Shown here: in pieces, positions 35,791 through 45,326 of the stretch
How the letters are laid out: each line of letters starts with the position of its first letter
How positions within the stretch are numbered: position 1 is the first letter of the stretch
From: Emticicia oligotrophica DSM 17448
GTDB taxonomy: Bacteria; Bacteroidota; Bacteroidia; Cytophagales; Spirosomataceae
Length of the DNA stretch: 64,000 nt
Reading direction: 5' to 3'
Assembly: GCF_000263195.1 (NCBI RefSeq)
Contig: NC_018748.1
Coordinates: forward strand, 4,092,001 to 4,156,000
Program-made: the position numbers and the translations under genes
The notes under the pieces: generated by a model
The model's database searches: none
What the model was told of the DNA's origin: nothing
Seen by the model: the letters and a program-made list of their open reading frames with translations, nothing else

Positions 35791-36993
35791 TTGAACCTAT
35801 CATTTCTTATTGCCAAACGATATTTTTTTTCTAAAAAGAAAAAAAGCTTTATCAATTTTATTTCCATTATTTCGATGCTGGGTATTGGTATCGGTACGAT
35901 GGCTTTGGTAATTGTATTATCGGTTTTTAATGGTTTAGAAGACTTAAATCGAAGAATTTTCAAATCATTTGACCCTGATTTGAGGATTTTACCAATGGTA
36001 GGAAAGAGTTTTATTTTGGATGAAAAACAATTAAACTTAATAAAATCTCTCAATGGAATTGATTATGTAACGGAAGTAATCCAAGACAATGCTTTAGTGA
36101 AATATGAAAATTCTCAAATGGTAGTTACACTAAAAGGGGTTGATGATGGTTTTCAAAAACATAGCCCTTTAAGGAAATCACTTGTTGAAGGAAATTTTAT
36201 CCTCCAAAAAGATAGTGTTGATTATGCATTTATTGGAGGTAATGTTTATGGTGCTTTGAATATCTCATTACAAAATATCATTGAACCACTCGAAATTTGG
36301 TATCCTCGTAATCGGAAATCGGTTTCTTTGAATCCAGATGATAATATCAATCGATATACTATTAATATATCAGGAGTTTATTCTTTGGAGCAATTTCATG
36401 ATGATTATGTCTATGTGCCACTATCAGTTGCACAACAATTAACCGAATACGGAAATAAAAGAAGTAGCCTCGAAATTCAAGTTAAACAAGGTTTTGAGAT
36501 TCCAGAAATTCAAAAGAAAATTAAAAAAATCTTAGGGGAAAACTTTCTTGTACAAAACCAAGACGAACAAAATGCCTCCTTATTTAGGGCCATTAAAATC
36601 GAAAAACTTTTTATTTTTATAGCTTTATTGTTTATCATTGGGATTGCCTCTTTTAATATTTTCTTTTCTTTAACCATGTTGGTTATTGATAAGCAACAAG
36701 ATATTAAAACGCTTTTTGCCATGGGGGCTGATGAAAGTATGGTCAAAAGGATTTTCTTTTCGGAAGGAGCAATTGTATCTTTTATTGGTGCAATCGTTGG
36801 CCTAATTTTAGGCGGTTTGATTTGTTTCTTACAAGAAAATTTTGGTATCATCAAAATGGGAATGGAGAGTTCGATTGTAGATGCTTATCCTGTAAAAATG
36901 CAACTTTCAGATTTTATTTTAACATCAATATCTATCATTATTATTACATTAATAGCCTCTTATTTACCCGCTCAAAGGGCAGCCAAAAACTAA
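35791..36993 (+). CDS. FtsX-family ABC transporter permease (LolC/E-like)
   Basis: 400 residues. The N-terminal LSFLIAKRYFFSKKKKSFIN leads into helix 1 (about 22-50), a periplasmic MacB-type core follows (about 50-265), then three helices near 275, 325 and 370 (IALLFIIGIASFNIFFSLTM; GAIVGLILGGLICFL). An in-frame stop nine codons or fewer upstream leaves TTG at 35791 as the best start, since no ATG precedes conserved residues. It probably works in lipoprotein release with a LolD-type ATPase. Confidence 0.88.
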   Translation: MNLSFLIAKRYFFSKKKKSFINFISIISMLGIGIGTMALVIVLSVFNGLEDLNRRIFKSFDPDLRILPMVGKSFILDEKQLNLIKSLNGIDYVTEVIQDNALVKYENSQMVVTLKGVDDGFQKHSPLRKSLVEGNFILQKDSVDYAFIGGNVYGALNISLQNIIEPLEIWYPRNRKSVSLNPDDNINRYTINISGVYSLEQFHDDYVYVPLSVAQQLTEYGNKRSSLEIQVKQGFEIPEIQKKIKKILGENFLVQNQDEQNASLFRAIKIEKLFIFIALLFIIGIASFNIFFSLTMLVIDKQQDIKTLFAMGADESMVKRIFFSEGAIVSFIGAIVGLILGGLICFLQENFGIIKMGMESSIVDAYPVKMQLSDFILTSISIIIITLIASYLPAQRAAKN

Positions 36994-37037
36994 TATTTTT
37001 AAAAAATGTTGTGATTAAAATTAATTGAATTAACCCA

Positions 37038-38000
37038 ATGAATAAAATATTAGGAGTAATAGTACTGTTTTTTTCGTTAAATCAAGTTTTTGCTACAGAT
37101 TTTGTAACTATTGACACAACTAAGCGATGGATACTTTCCAACAATAGAATTGATTACGATGAAATTCATCTAATCCCTTTCCAAAAGAGTAAATTAACAC
37201 TCAATACATTAGTGCTACAATTCGCAGAGAATGGTAAAATTAGATACGATTATGAAACCAATTCAAAATTTGGAAGTAATACTGAAATCAAATATTTAGA
37301 TATAAATACCTCTTTTTCTGCATGGGAAATAGATACTGTTAATCAATTACTATTACTTACCATACAAGCGGGCTATGAAACGTTCGATGATTTTCGATTT
37401 AAACGCTCTTATAAAATTGAACAAGGAACTAATGGACTAGTTTTAAAGCAAGTGAGTGAAGAGTTTTTTGCAGATTTAAGAAAGGAATCACAAGCGAGCG
37501 TAGGAACACTCAGAAAGCCTCTTGCTACACCATTAGTACAGGTTGATTATTTTGAGAAAATCCAAACCTTATTTGATAAGTCAAAAAAATGGATTTTAGT
37601 AAGAAATAGAATTGAGCGAGGGGATATTCAACTTACAACTTATGATGAGTCGAAATTAACGATTAACAATTTGGTTATGTCTTGGCTCGAAAATGGGAAA
37701 ATTGAATATGAATATGAGAGTGACCCTAAAATTAGATTTTGTGCGGGTGTAGATTTTTTAGATATTGATACCGATGAAACTACTTGGGAATTCGATAATA
37801 AAAAAAATATTCTTACACTTACCTTAAAAGGAGGGTATGCAAGTTTGGATGATTTTAAGTTTAAGCGTGAATACTTTGTTGAGATTATTGATGATGGCTT
37901 TGAATTAAGAAAAATAAAAGAGCACTATTTCAATGATTATCGTAATAGAGGAAGAGAACATAAAGGAATTCGAAAAAGAAAAGAAAGAGTAAAGAATTAA
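37038..38000 (+). CDS. Secreted protein with internal duplication, unknown function
   Basis: 320 residues with a signal peptide (1-19, NQVFA). The mature part is two copies of a module of about 125 residues: about 25-150 and 188-312. Matching landmarks are KRWILSNNRID with KKWILVRNRIE, KLTLNTLVLQFAENGKI with KLTINNLVMSWLENGKI, and TFDDFRFKRSYKIE with SLDDFKFKREYFVE. The modules look beta-rich, perhaps lipocalin-like. The family is not recognised. The M1 peptidase gene follows 19 bp later, so they are likely cotranscribed and both exported. Confidence 0.8.
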   Translation: MNKILGVIVLFFSLNQVFATDFVTIDTTKRWILSNNRIDYDEIHLIPFQKSKLTLNTLVLQFAENGKIRYDYETNSKFGSNTEIKYLDINTSFSAWEIDTVNQLLLLTIQAGYETFDDFRFKRSYKIEQGTNGLVLKQVSEEFFADLRKESQASVGTLRKPLATPLVQVDYFEKIQTLFDKSKKWILVRNRIERGDIQLTTYDESKLTINNLVMSWLENGKIEYEYESDPKIRFCAGVDFLDIDTDETTWEFDNKKNILTLTLKGGYASLDDFKFKREYFVEIIDDGFELRKIKEHYFNDYRNRGREHKGIRKRKERVKN

Positions 38001-38019
38001 ATTGTTTGAAGAAAAAGGT

Positions 38020-40518
38020 ATGAGGTTTTTTTTAAGTTTTGTGTTTTTTGGTTGGTGTATCAGCGTTTTTGCCCAAGAAAACACCATTGTAGCTCCAACT
38101 AAGGGTCAGTATAATCCTTCACGTACGAAAGAAGTTGATTTGGTTCATACAAAACTTGAGCTTAAACCAGACTGGAAAAATCAATGGCTTTTGGGAAAAG
38201 CAACCATTACATTAAAACCTCACTTTTACCCACAAACACAAGTAAGTTTAGATGCTAAAGGCTTTGAAATTAAGGAAGTTACACAGAACAACAAGCCTCT
38301 TAAATTTGAATATAACAAATTAGTTTTAAAAGTAGATTTAGCTCAAGTTTACACTCGAAAGGATACATTTTCATTACAAATAACATACATTGCTAAGCCA
38401 AATGAGTTGCCTACTGGAGGCAGTGATGCAATAACTTCAGATAAAGGCCTCTATTTTATTAATCCTTTAGGTACAGAATTAGATAAACCTCAACAAATCT
38501 GGACACAAGGTGAAACAGAAGCTAATTCTTGTTGGTTTCCTACCATAGATTCGCCAAATCAGAAAATGACCCAAGATATTTTCTTGACGGTAGAATCTAA
38601 GTTTACTACACTTTCCAATGGTAAGTTAATTTCATCCAAACTGAATTCAGATGGCACTCGCACTGACTATTGGAAACAATCAAAACCTGCCGCTCCTTAT
38701 TTGACAATGATTGCAGTTGGCGATTTTAAGAAGATTATTGACCCCAATTTTAAGGATTTTGAAGTTAGCTACTTTGTAGAACCAAAATTTGAAAAATACG
38801 CAATGAATATTTTTGGTCGAACTCCAGAAATGATTCGGTATTTTGAAAAACTCCTAGGAGTAAAATTTCAGTGGGAAAAATATGCTCAAATGGCTGTCCG
38901 TGATTACGTTTCTGGAGCAATGGAGAATACAACAGCCACGATTCACGGTGAGTTCATTCAAAAGGATAATCACCAATTGGTTGATGACAATGATGATGGG
39001 GTGATTGCCCATGAACTTTTTCATCATTGGTTCGGAGATTTAGTTACTTGCGAATCTTGGGCAAATTTACCATTAAATGAAGCTTTTGCTAATTATGCTG
39101 AATATTTGTGGGCAAACTATAAGTATGGGAAAGATGAAGGCGATTTAGTGTCGTTTATTGCACTAAATCAATATTTAGATGAATCTAAAGAAAAACAAGA
39201 GCCACTCATCAGATTCCAATATAATGACAAAGAAGATATGTTTGATTCACATTCTTACGCAAAGGGTGGGAGAATTTTACACATGCTCCGAAATGTTGTT
39301 GGTGATGAGGCTTTTTTTGAAGCTTTAAAGCAGTATCTTTTACAATATTCCTACAAGACTGCCGAAATAGAAGATTTAAGAATTGTATTTGAAAATGTGA
39401 CAGGTCAGGACTTGCATTGGTTTTTTGAACAGTGGTTTTTGAAGCCAGGTCATCCTATTTTAAAGGTTTCACATGATTACAAAGAAGGCAAAATATTGTT
39501 GAATATCAAACAAATTCAAGACACCACCTATACACCAATCTATCGTATTCCATTGAAAGTTTTCGTAAAAACAGAAGGTGAGGAGTTCGTTAAAGAAATT
39601 GTGATTGATAAGAAACAACAAAGTTTTGAAATTGCTGCTAGTTTTTCTCCAAAAATGGTGCTCTTAGACCCCGAAAATATCTTGGTTGGTAAAATAGAGC
39701 ACCCAAAGTCGAAGGATGAATTGATTTATCAATTTTATAATTCAGCAAATATAATTACAAAGCTTAATGTACTTGATTCATTGACTTTTATTCCAGAAGA
39801 AGATACAACTTTTTATTACCCGGCAGCCGACAAGAAAATTAGACAATTGTTGATTGATGCAACTAAGGATAAATTCTGGCGAGTAAGACAATTTGCCGTT
39901 CAAAAACTCTTCGATTATGATGGCGAGGATTTCCTTGAAGTAGAAAGAGCTTTACAATATAGAGTTATTCACGATGAGCGTTCGTATGTACGTGCGGATG
40001 CAATTTTAGCTATGAAAGGCTTCCAAAATTCTCATAATGATAAGCTTTTTAGAGAGGCACTCAACGATAGTTCATATACAGTGCAAGCGGCGGCTATTGA
40101 GGCACTTTTGGCTACTAAGCCCGTCGATGCTTTAGAGTTGGTTTTAAAATTTGAGACTTCAACTGATCCCAATATTTTTGCTGCGGTTGCCAATTATTTT
40201 GCTGAGGAGGCTTCACCTCTGCGATTCGATTGGTTTATGATTCATTTAAAACAAATGAAAGGAAATGATTTATACCAAGTATTAGGAATTTTTGGTACTT
40301 ATTTAGTGAAATCTTCTACCGAAATTCAATTGAAAAGTGTACCTCTTTTAAAACAAATTGCACAAAATGATTCTCAATGGTATGTTCGTTTTGCAGGAAT
40401 GCAAACCTTAAATCTAATCAGTGATAATAAGGAAGTAAAAGTCATAATTAAGGAGATTACAGATGCTGAGAAAGATGAACGACTGAAAAAAATCTACAAA
40501 CAATTCAAGGATATTTAG
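38020..40518 (+). CDS. M1 family zinc aminopeptidase, secreted
   Basis: 832 residues from the ATG at 38020, which starts a signal peptide (ending VFAQ); a TTG six codons earlier is less likely. The exopeptidase motif GAMEN is near 303-307, the zinc motif HELFH at 331-335 and the third ligand E354 in LNEAF give HExxH-x18-E. The C-terminal third (about 600-832) is helical with HEAT-like repeats (RVRQFAVQKLF, YVRADAILAM, YVRFAGMQTL). It removes N-terminal residues from peptides in the periplasm or outside. Confidence 0.95.
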   Translation: MRFFLSFVFFGWCISVFAQENTIVAPTKGQYNPSRTKEVDLVHTKLELKPDWKNQWLLGKATITLKPHFYPQTQVSLDAKGFEIKEVTQNNKPLKFEYNKLVLKVDLAQVYTRKDTFSLQITYIAKPNELPTGGSDAITSDKGLYFINPLGTELDKPQQIWTQGETEANSCWFPTIDSPNQKMTQDIFLTVESKFTTLSNGKLISSKLNSDGTRTDYWKQSKPAAPYLTMIAVGDFKKIIDPNFKDFEVSYFVEPKFEKYAMNIFGRTPEMIRYFEKLLGVKFQWEKYAQMAVRDYVSGAMENTTATIHGEFIQKDNHQLVDDNDDGVIAHELFHHWFGDLVTCESWANLPLNEAFANYAEYLWANYKYGKDEGDLVSFIALNQYLDESKEKQEPLIRFQYNDKEDMFDSHSYAKGGRILHMLRNVVGDEAFFEALKQYLLQYSYKTAEIEDLRIVFENVTGQDLHWFFEQWFLKPGHPILKVSHDYKEGKILLNIKQIQDTTYTPIYRIPLKVFVKTEGEEFVKEIVIDKKQQSFEIAASFSPKMVLLDPENILVGKIEHPKSKDELIYQFYNSANIITKLNVLDSLTFIPEEDTTFYYPAADKKIRQLLIDATKDKFWRVRQFAVQKLFDYDGEDFLEVERALQYRVIHDERSYVRADAILAMKGFQNSHNDKLFREALNDSSYTVQAAAIEALLATKPVDALELVLKFETSTDPNIFAAVANYFAEEASPLRFDWFMIHLKQMKGNDLYQVLGIFGTYLVKSSTEIQLKSVPLLKQIAQNDSQWYVRFAGMQTLNLISDNKEVKVIIKEITDAEKDERLKKIYKQFKDI

Positions 40519-40589
40519 TTGGAAACAATTAAAAATATTCGATTTTTGACTAAATTTAGGGTCGTAATGCAATTTTGAATATGCGAAAT

Positions 40590-40627
40590 GATAATGAATA
40601 GTATTATCATTTTAAAATATACTTTTA
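40590..40627 (+). promoter_or_regulatory. Fur-box-like operator and -7 element before the radical SAM gene
   Basis: GATAATGAATAGTATTATC (40590-40608) matches the classical 19-bp Fur box at 15 positions and is the core of a perfect 10-bp inverted repeat AAATGATAAT (40586-40595) / ATTATCATTT (40603-40612). TACTTTTA (40620-40627) is a near -7 element, so the box would cover the -33 area, a repressor position. Confidence 0.6.
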
Positions 40628-40648
40628 ATACCTAAACCCACATTTATA

Positions 40649-41671
40649 ATGAATAGAAATATTCAAGATGGATTAAATTTTTTCTCTAAAGTTACTTGGC
40701 CGAGAGCTTGGAATGCTTTGAAAAATGTGGGTAGTTATCTTGAATCAAAAGTTACAGGACGACCAATTCATAGAGGCTTACCGATTGCAATTTCTATTGA
40801 GCCAACTACTTCATGTAATCTTCGTTGTCCAGAATGTCCGAGCGGACTAAGGAGCTTTACTCGTCCAACGGGTATGCTTCCTGAAAATCTTTTTAAGCAA
40901 ACCATTGACGAACTTTCAGAAACACTACTATATTTGATTTTCTATTTTCAAGGAGAGCCATATTTACATCCGAAATTCTTAGAATTAGTTAAATATGCTT
41001 CCCAAAAAGGCATTTATACTGCTACTTCCACTAATGCACATTATTTAACAGATACTTTGGCAAAAAAAACTATTGAATCGGGTTTGGATAGAATGATTAT
41101 TTCAATTGATGGAACAACCCAAGATGTTTATGAACAATACAGAGTTGGTGGAAATTTAGATAAAGTTATTGAAGGAACTAAAAAGATTGTGCATTGGAAA
41201 AAAGAGTTAAAGTCAAAAACGCCACACATTATTTTTCAATTTTTGGTAGTTAAACCCAATGAGCATCAAATTGAAGATGTAAAGCAATTAGCCAAAGAAA
41301 TTGGTGTTGATGAAGTAGCTTTTAAAACAGCACAAATTTATGATTACGAAAATGGCTCGCCCTTAATTCCAACGATTGATAGATATTCAAGATACGAAGA
41401 GATAGGAGAGGGGCAGTATAAAATCAAGAATAAGCTACTTGACCATTGTTGGAAAATGTGGCATTCATGTGTAATTACTTGGGATGGTTTGGTTGTTCCT
41501 TGTTGTTTTGATAAAGATGCAGAATACAGAATGGGAGATTTAAAAGCTAAATCATTCAAAGATATTTGGCAAAGTGCTCCTTATCAGCATTTTAGGAAAT
41601 CGCTTACAACAGCACGTTCGGAGATAGAAATGTGTAAAAACTGCACAGAAGGTACAAAAATTTGGGGATAA
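40649..41671 (+). CDS. Radical SAM protein with SPASM domain
   Basis: 340 residues. The radical SAM cluster motif CxxxCxxC is C56, C60, C63 in TSCNLRCPEC. A SPASM-type C-terminal domain follows with CWKMWHSCVITWDGLVVPCC (multiple Cys) and a final CKNC. GEPYLHP and STNAHYL are typical core motifs. Related enzymes modify peptides or act in cofactor or lipid pathways; no precursor peptide gene is evident nearby. A Fur-like box upstream suggests iron control of this Fe-S enzyme. Confidence 0.9.
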   Translation: MNRNIQDGLNFFSKVTWPRAWNALKNVGSYLESKVTGRPIHRGLPIAISIEPTTSCNLRCPECPSGLRSFTRPTGMLPENLFKQTIDELSETLLYLIFYFQGEPYLHPKFLELVKYASQKGIYTATSTNAHYLTDTLAKKTIESGLDRMIISIDGTTQDVYEQYRVGGNLDKVIEGTKKIVHWKKELKSKTPHIIFQFLVVKPNEHQIEDVKQLAKEIGVDEVAFKTAQIYDYENGSPLIPTIDRYSRYEEIGEGQYKIKNKLLDHCWKMWHSCVITWDGLVVPCCFDKDAEYRMGDLKAKSFKDIWQSAPYQHFRKSLTTARSEIEMCKNCTEGTKIWG

Positions 41672-41716
41672 TCTAAATAAAACTTAACAATCATATAATC
41701 TATTTTTTTAAACACT

Positions 41717-42919
41717 ATGACAGCTCTAACACGAATTAAATTAATGTTGATGATGTTTCTCATGTTTTGTACTTGGGGAGCTTGGTATGGCCAAATGGGA
41801 AAATATTTATTTACATCTTTGAATGCAACAGGCGACCAAATAGGAGGGGCTTATGCGACATTTTCTATCGCTTCGATTGTTGCACCATTCTTTATGGGTA
41901 TGATTGCTGACCGCTTCTTTTCTGCTCAAAAAGTGATGGGTGTTTTAAATATTATTGGGGCAATAATTCTATATTTTTTAATTCAAACTAAAGACCCAGA
42001 TGTATTCTTCTGGTATATTTTGGCTTACACGATAACTTTCGCACCAAATTTGGCACTTTCAAATTCCATTGCAATGAATCAAATGGAAAATCCTGAAAAA
42101 GAATTTCCTTCGATAAGAGTAGTTGGTACAATTGCTTGGATTGTCATTACAAATATTATTGGTTTCTATGGTGTAGGCGATAAGGTAACAATCTTCCAAA
42201 TTGCTATGTTTACTTCAATTGCTTGGGCGGTTTTTGCATTTACGCTTCCAAATACACCTCCAAAAGCAACTAAAGCAACTTCTATCGGCGAGATTTTAGG
42301 TACAGATGCGTTTGTATTATTCAAAGACCGTTCGTTTTTGATTTTCTTTATTTGTTCAATTTTAGTTTGTATTCCGCTTTCATTCTACTATGCTCACGCC
42401 AATTTATCATTGACAGAATCAAATATGACAAATGTTGAAAATAAGATGTCTCTTGGTCAGGTTTCTGAAGTTGGTTTTATGCTACTTATTCCTTTTGCTT
42501 TAAGTAAATTTGGAATCAAGAAAATGTTGATAGTTGGCTTAATTGCTTGGATTGTACGCTTTATTTGTTTTGGTTATGGAGATGGAATTTCATCTGAATG
42601 GATGCTTTATTTAGCGATTGTTCTTCACGGTGTATGTTATGACTTCTTCTTTGTTACCGGACAAATTTATACAGATAACAAAGCGGGTGAAAAAATTAAG
42701 AACTCAGCTCAAGGTTTAATTACTTTAGCCACTTACGGAATTGGTATGGGTATTGGTTCTATCCTTTCTGGCAAAGTTTTAGATAAGTATACAACAAAAG
42801 TAGGCGAAGTAAGTACGCACGATTGGACATCAGTTTGGATGGTACCTGCGGCCATTGCTGCAGTAGTATTAGTACTTTTTGTGCTCGTTTTTAAGGATAA
42901 TACAAGAGCAAATGCTTAA
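41717..42919 (+). CDS. Nucleoside permease, major facilitator superfamily (NupG-like)
   Basis: 400 residues with about 12 membrane segments. The start MTALTRIKLMLMMFLMFC and WGAWYGQMGKYLF, then APFFMGMIADRFFSAQKVM (the MFS loop 2-3 motif in the nucleoside:H+ symporter form) match this family. The second half begins near DRSFLIFFICSILVCIPLS. It should import nucleosides with protons. It lies 45 bp after the radical SAM gene and ends at a terminator. Confidence 0.9.
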   Translation: MTALTRIKLMLMMFLMFCTWGAWYGQMGKYLFTSLNATGDQIGGAYATFSIASIVAPFFMGMIADRFFSAQKVMGVLNIIGAIILYFLIQTKDPDVFFWYILAYTITFAPNLALSNSIAMNQMENPEKEFPSIRVVGTIAWIVITNIIGFYGVGDKVTIFQIAMFTSIAWAVFAFTLPNTPPKATKATSIGEILGTDAFVLFKDRSFLIFFICSILVCIPLSFYYAHANLSLTESNMTNVENKMSLGQVSEVGFMLLIPFALSKFGIKKMLIVGLIAWIVRFICFGYGDGISSEWMLYLAIVLHGVCYDFFFVTGQIYTDNKAGEKIKNSAQGLITLATYGIGMGIGSILSGKVLDKYTTKVGEVSTHDWTSVWMVPAAIAAVVLVLFVLVFKDNTRANA

Positions 42920-42930
42920 TAAAGAGATAC

Positions 42931-42966
42931 AAAAAAGGGACTGTGCGAAAGCAAAGTCCCTTTTTT
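42931..42966. terminator. Bidirectional intrinsic terminator after the nucleoside permease
   Basis: AAAAAAGGGACT (42931-42942) / AGTCCCTTTTTT (42955-42966) pair perfectly; inside, TGC-GAAA-GCA forms a tetraloop-capped extension. It lies between convergent genes. Confidence 0.92.
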
Positions 42967-42982
42967 ATTGGTTCGAAAATAA

Positions 42983-44203
42983 CTAGCTTTTGAATTTGAG
43001 TGATTCAACTAATTTCATTTTTGAAACTACAAATGTTGGAATGGTAATAACTGCCCAAACTAGTATAACCGTTACAACATTTAGCCATAAAACTGTTAGC
43101 CAATCAATAGAAATTGGAACAAAACTCATATAATAGCTTTCGGAATCTAAGGGAATAATTTTGAATTCTTTTTGCAGAAAACAGAACCCTAAACCAATGA
43201 TATTGCCATAAGCCATTCCTTTGATAATGATTGTTAGACCATTGTAAATAAATATCTTTCGAATTTTGGCATTATCAGAACCTAATGCTTTTAATAAACC
43301 AATCATTGGTGTTCGCTCCATCATCATTACCAGCAAGACAGAAATCATATTAAAACTAGCAACTAACAAAATTAGTCCAATAATCACGATAATATTTCTG
43401 TCCATGAGGCTAAGCCAATCAAAAATGGCTGGAAACATATCGGTAACTCTTAATATTTGCATGTCTTGGTCTATTTCATCAAAAACTTGTTTGGCGGTAG
43501 CATCTAATTGGTCAAAATTTTTGATAAAAATTTCATAATGACCCACTGTTTGATTATTCCAATCATTCATTTTCTGAATTAATGCTAAATCTCCTAGAAT
43601 GAAGTTTTTATCAAATTCTTCCAAACCTGTATCATAAATACCAACTACTTTTACTTTTCTAATTCGTGGAGGATTTTGAATAAAGTAAATACGTACTTCG
43701 TCAGAAAGTTTGATTTTTAGCTGATTAGCTATTTTTTTACTGATAATTATCTCATCAGAATAGGTTGTATCCTTAAAATTTATTTTTCTACCTTCGACCA
43801 AATTTTCATTAAAAGTATCCCAGTCATAGTCTTTTCCAACGCCTTTTATCACAATACCAGCGTGTTCTTCTATTGATTTTAATAAACCAGCTTTATTAGC
43901 AACTACCTGAAGATGCCTGATTTCGGGGATTTTTCTGTAATTTTGATGAAATTTTGTATTTATTGTCAAAGGCGTTTCCTCAAACGATTGATTCAGCGTA
44001 ATTTTGTTTACTTGAATGTGAGAACTCAAACTAAAAAGTTTTTCTTTGATGGTTTTTTTGAAGCCAATCAAGATACTAAATGAAATAATCATCACAGCCA
44101 AGCCAATTGCAATACTTGATATTCCAATCTTTGTAACTGTTGAAGTAAATGTGGTTGTGTTGGTTTTTTGAATTCTTTGAGCAATAAACCTTGGTAAATT
44201 CAT
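42983..44203 (-). CDS. FtsX-family ABC transporter permease (LolC/E-like)
   Basis: 406 residues, the same layout as the protein at 35791: N-terminal FIAQRIQKTNTTTFTSTVTK, helix 1 (about 27-50), a periplasmic core, then three C-terminal helices including IVIIGLILLVASFNMISVLL. It carries the MMMERTPMIGLLKALGSDN loop typical of LolC/E. It is the second such permease in the window; Bacteroidota usually have separate LolC- and LolE-like genes, which may be these two. It is divergent from the SGNH gene. Confidence 0.88.
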   Translation of the reverse strand: MNLPRFIAQRIQKTNTTTFTSTVTKIGISSIAIGLAVMIISFSILIGFKKTIKEKLFSLSSHIQVNKITLNQSFEETPLTINTKFHQNYRKIPEIRHLQVVANKAGLLKSIEEHAGIVIKGVGKDYDWDTFNENLVEGRKINFKDTTYSDEIIISKKIANQLKIKLSDEVRIYFIQNPPRIRKVKVVGIYDTGLEEFDKNFILGDLALIQKMNDWNNQTVGHYEIFIKNFDQLDATAKQVFDEIDQDMQILRVTDMFPAIFDWLSLMDRNIIVIIGLILLVASFNMISVLLVMMMERTPMIGLLKALGSDNAKIRKIFIYNGLTIIIKGMAYGNIIGLGFCFLQKEFKIIPLDSESYYMSFVPISIDWLTVLWLNVVTVILVWAVITIPTFVVSKMKLVESLKFKS

Positions 44204-44329
44204 TATAATTTAAAATCTGATATTTTACAAAACTATCATTTTTTGAACCAAACATTGAAATATTGGGGTCAATTTTATTAAAAATACTCATCAAAAAATG
44301 ATTTAATTTGTTTTTGTACATTAATTTAT

Positions 44330-45277
44330 ATGAATATAAAAATCTTTTTAATTAAAGTAATTGTATTATCTGCCCTTTCATGGGGAACTATTGAGGCATT
44401 TTTCTATTTTGACCCTTACAAAAAACACGACTTTGAAACATCCTACAATGCAATTATTATTGATAAATATAAAATTCTTCAAGAAACACCATCTCCAAAA
44501 GTTGTTTTGATAGCTGGTTCTAATTTTGCTTATGGAATCAATAGTAAATTATTAACAGACTCTCTGAAAAAGCCTATTGTAAACATGGCTATTCATTATA
44601 ATTATGGCTCGAAGTTTATGCTAAAGCAATTAGAATCAGAATTAAAGAAAGGTGATACAGTAATTATGGGTTTTGAATATATCATTGAGAGTAAAGGAAA
44701 TATCAGTGAACAAATGTTGATGGCTCGATATTTCCCAAAAGCACATGAATGGATTGAATATGATGATATTTTTGAAAGAATAAGGGCTTACAGTTTGTTG
44801 AGAATCAAAGTTTTTAGGGTTGGTTTAGAGCGATTAATCAAACAAAATAAAATTGATTATTCAATTAACGATACCACCAGTGTGTTTTTTAGAGGGGCGG
44901 CCAATCAATATGGAGATTTAGTAAGTCATTATAATAATCCAAGATTTAAAACTATCCCAAGGGCAATTTTGAGTGATAAAATGAGTTTAAAAGAATCAAT
45001 TCAAGATATGAATTTATTCTATAAAACAATGAAAGCAAGGGGAGTAGAGGTATATTTTGTCTATCCAACTTATTCGGAAGAAAATTATGCTTTAGATAAA
45101 CCAATTATTGAAAAATATAAAAAAGAGTATGATTCTTTAGCCGTTTTTCCAATTTTAGGTAAACCCACTGATTTTGTTTTTGCAGATTCGCTTTATCATG
45201 ATATGGCCTATCACCTAACACAAAAAGGCGGAGATATTCGAACCAGAAAAATTATTCAGCTATTAAAAAAGAAATAA
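44330..45277 (+). CDS. Membrane-anchored SGNH/GDSL-like protein (DltD/AlgX-like)
   Basis: 315 residues. An N-terminal membrane anchor (about 5-25) precedes a periplasmic domain. The GDSL-like block I is IAGSNFAYGIN with candidate nucleophile S64; the C-terminal DSLYHDMAYHL supplies Asp and His (residues 286-295) for a triad. The fold assignment rests on these short motifs. The MBOAT gene follows after 22 bp, the same pairing as in DltB/DltD and alginate acetylation systems, so it probably helps transfer an acyl group to an exported polymer. Confidence 0.75.
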   Translation: MNIKIFLIKVIVLSALSWGTIEAFFYFDPYKKHDFETSYNAIIIDKYKILQETPSPKVVLIAGSNFAYGINSKLLTDSLKKPIVNMAIHYNYGSKFMLKQLESELKKGDTVIMGFEYIIESKGNISEQMLMARYFPKAHEWIEYDDIFERIRAYSLLRIKVFRVGLERLIKQNKIDYSINDTTSVFFRGAANQYGDLVSHYNNPRFKTIPRAILSDKMSLKESIQDMNLFYKTMKARGVEVYFVYPTYSEENYALDKPIIEKYKKEYDSLAVFPILGKPTDFVFADSLYHDMAYHLTQKGGDIRTRKIIQLLKKK

Positions 45278-45326
45278 AAGCATCATAAAGTACTTCCATT
45301 TGAAGACTTTATTCTCTGATAAAAAT

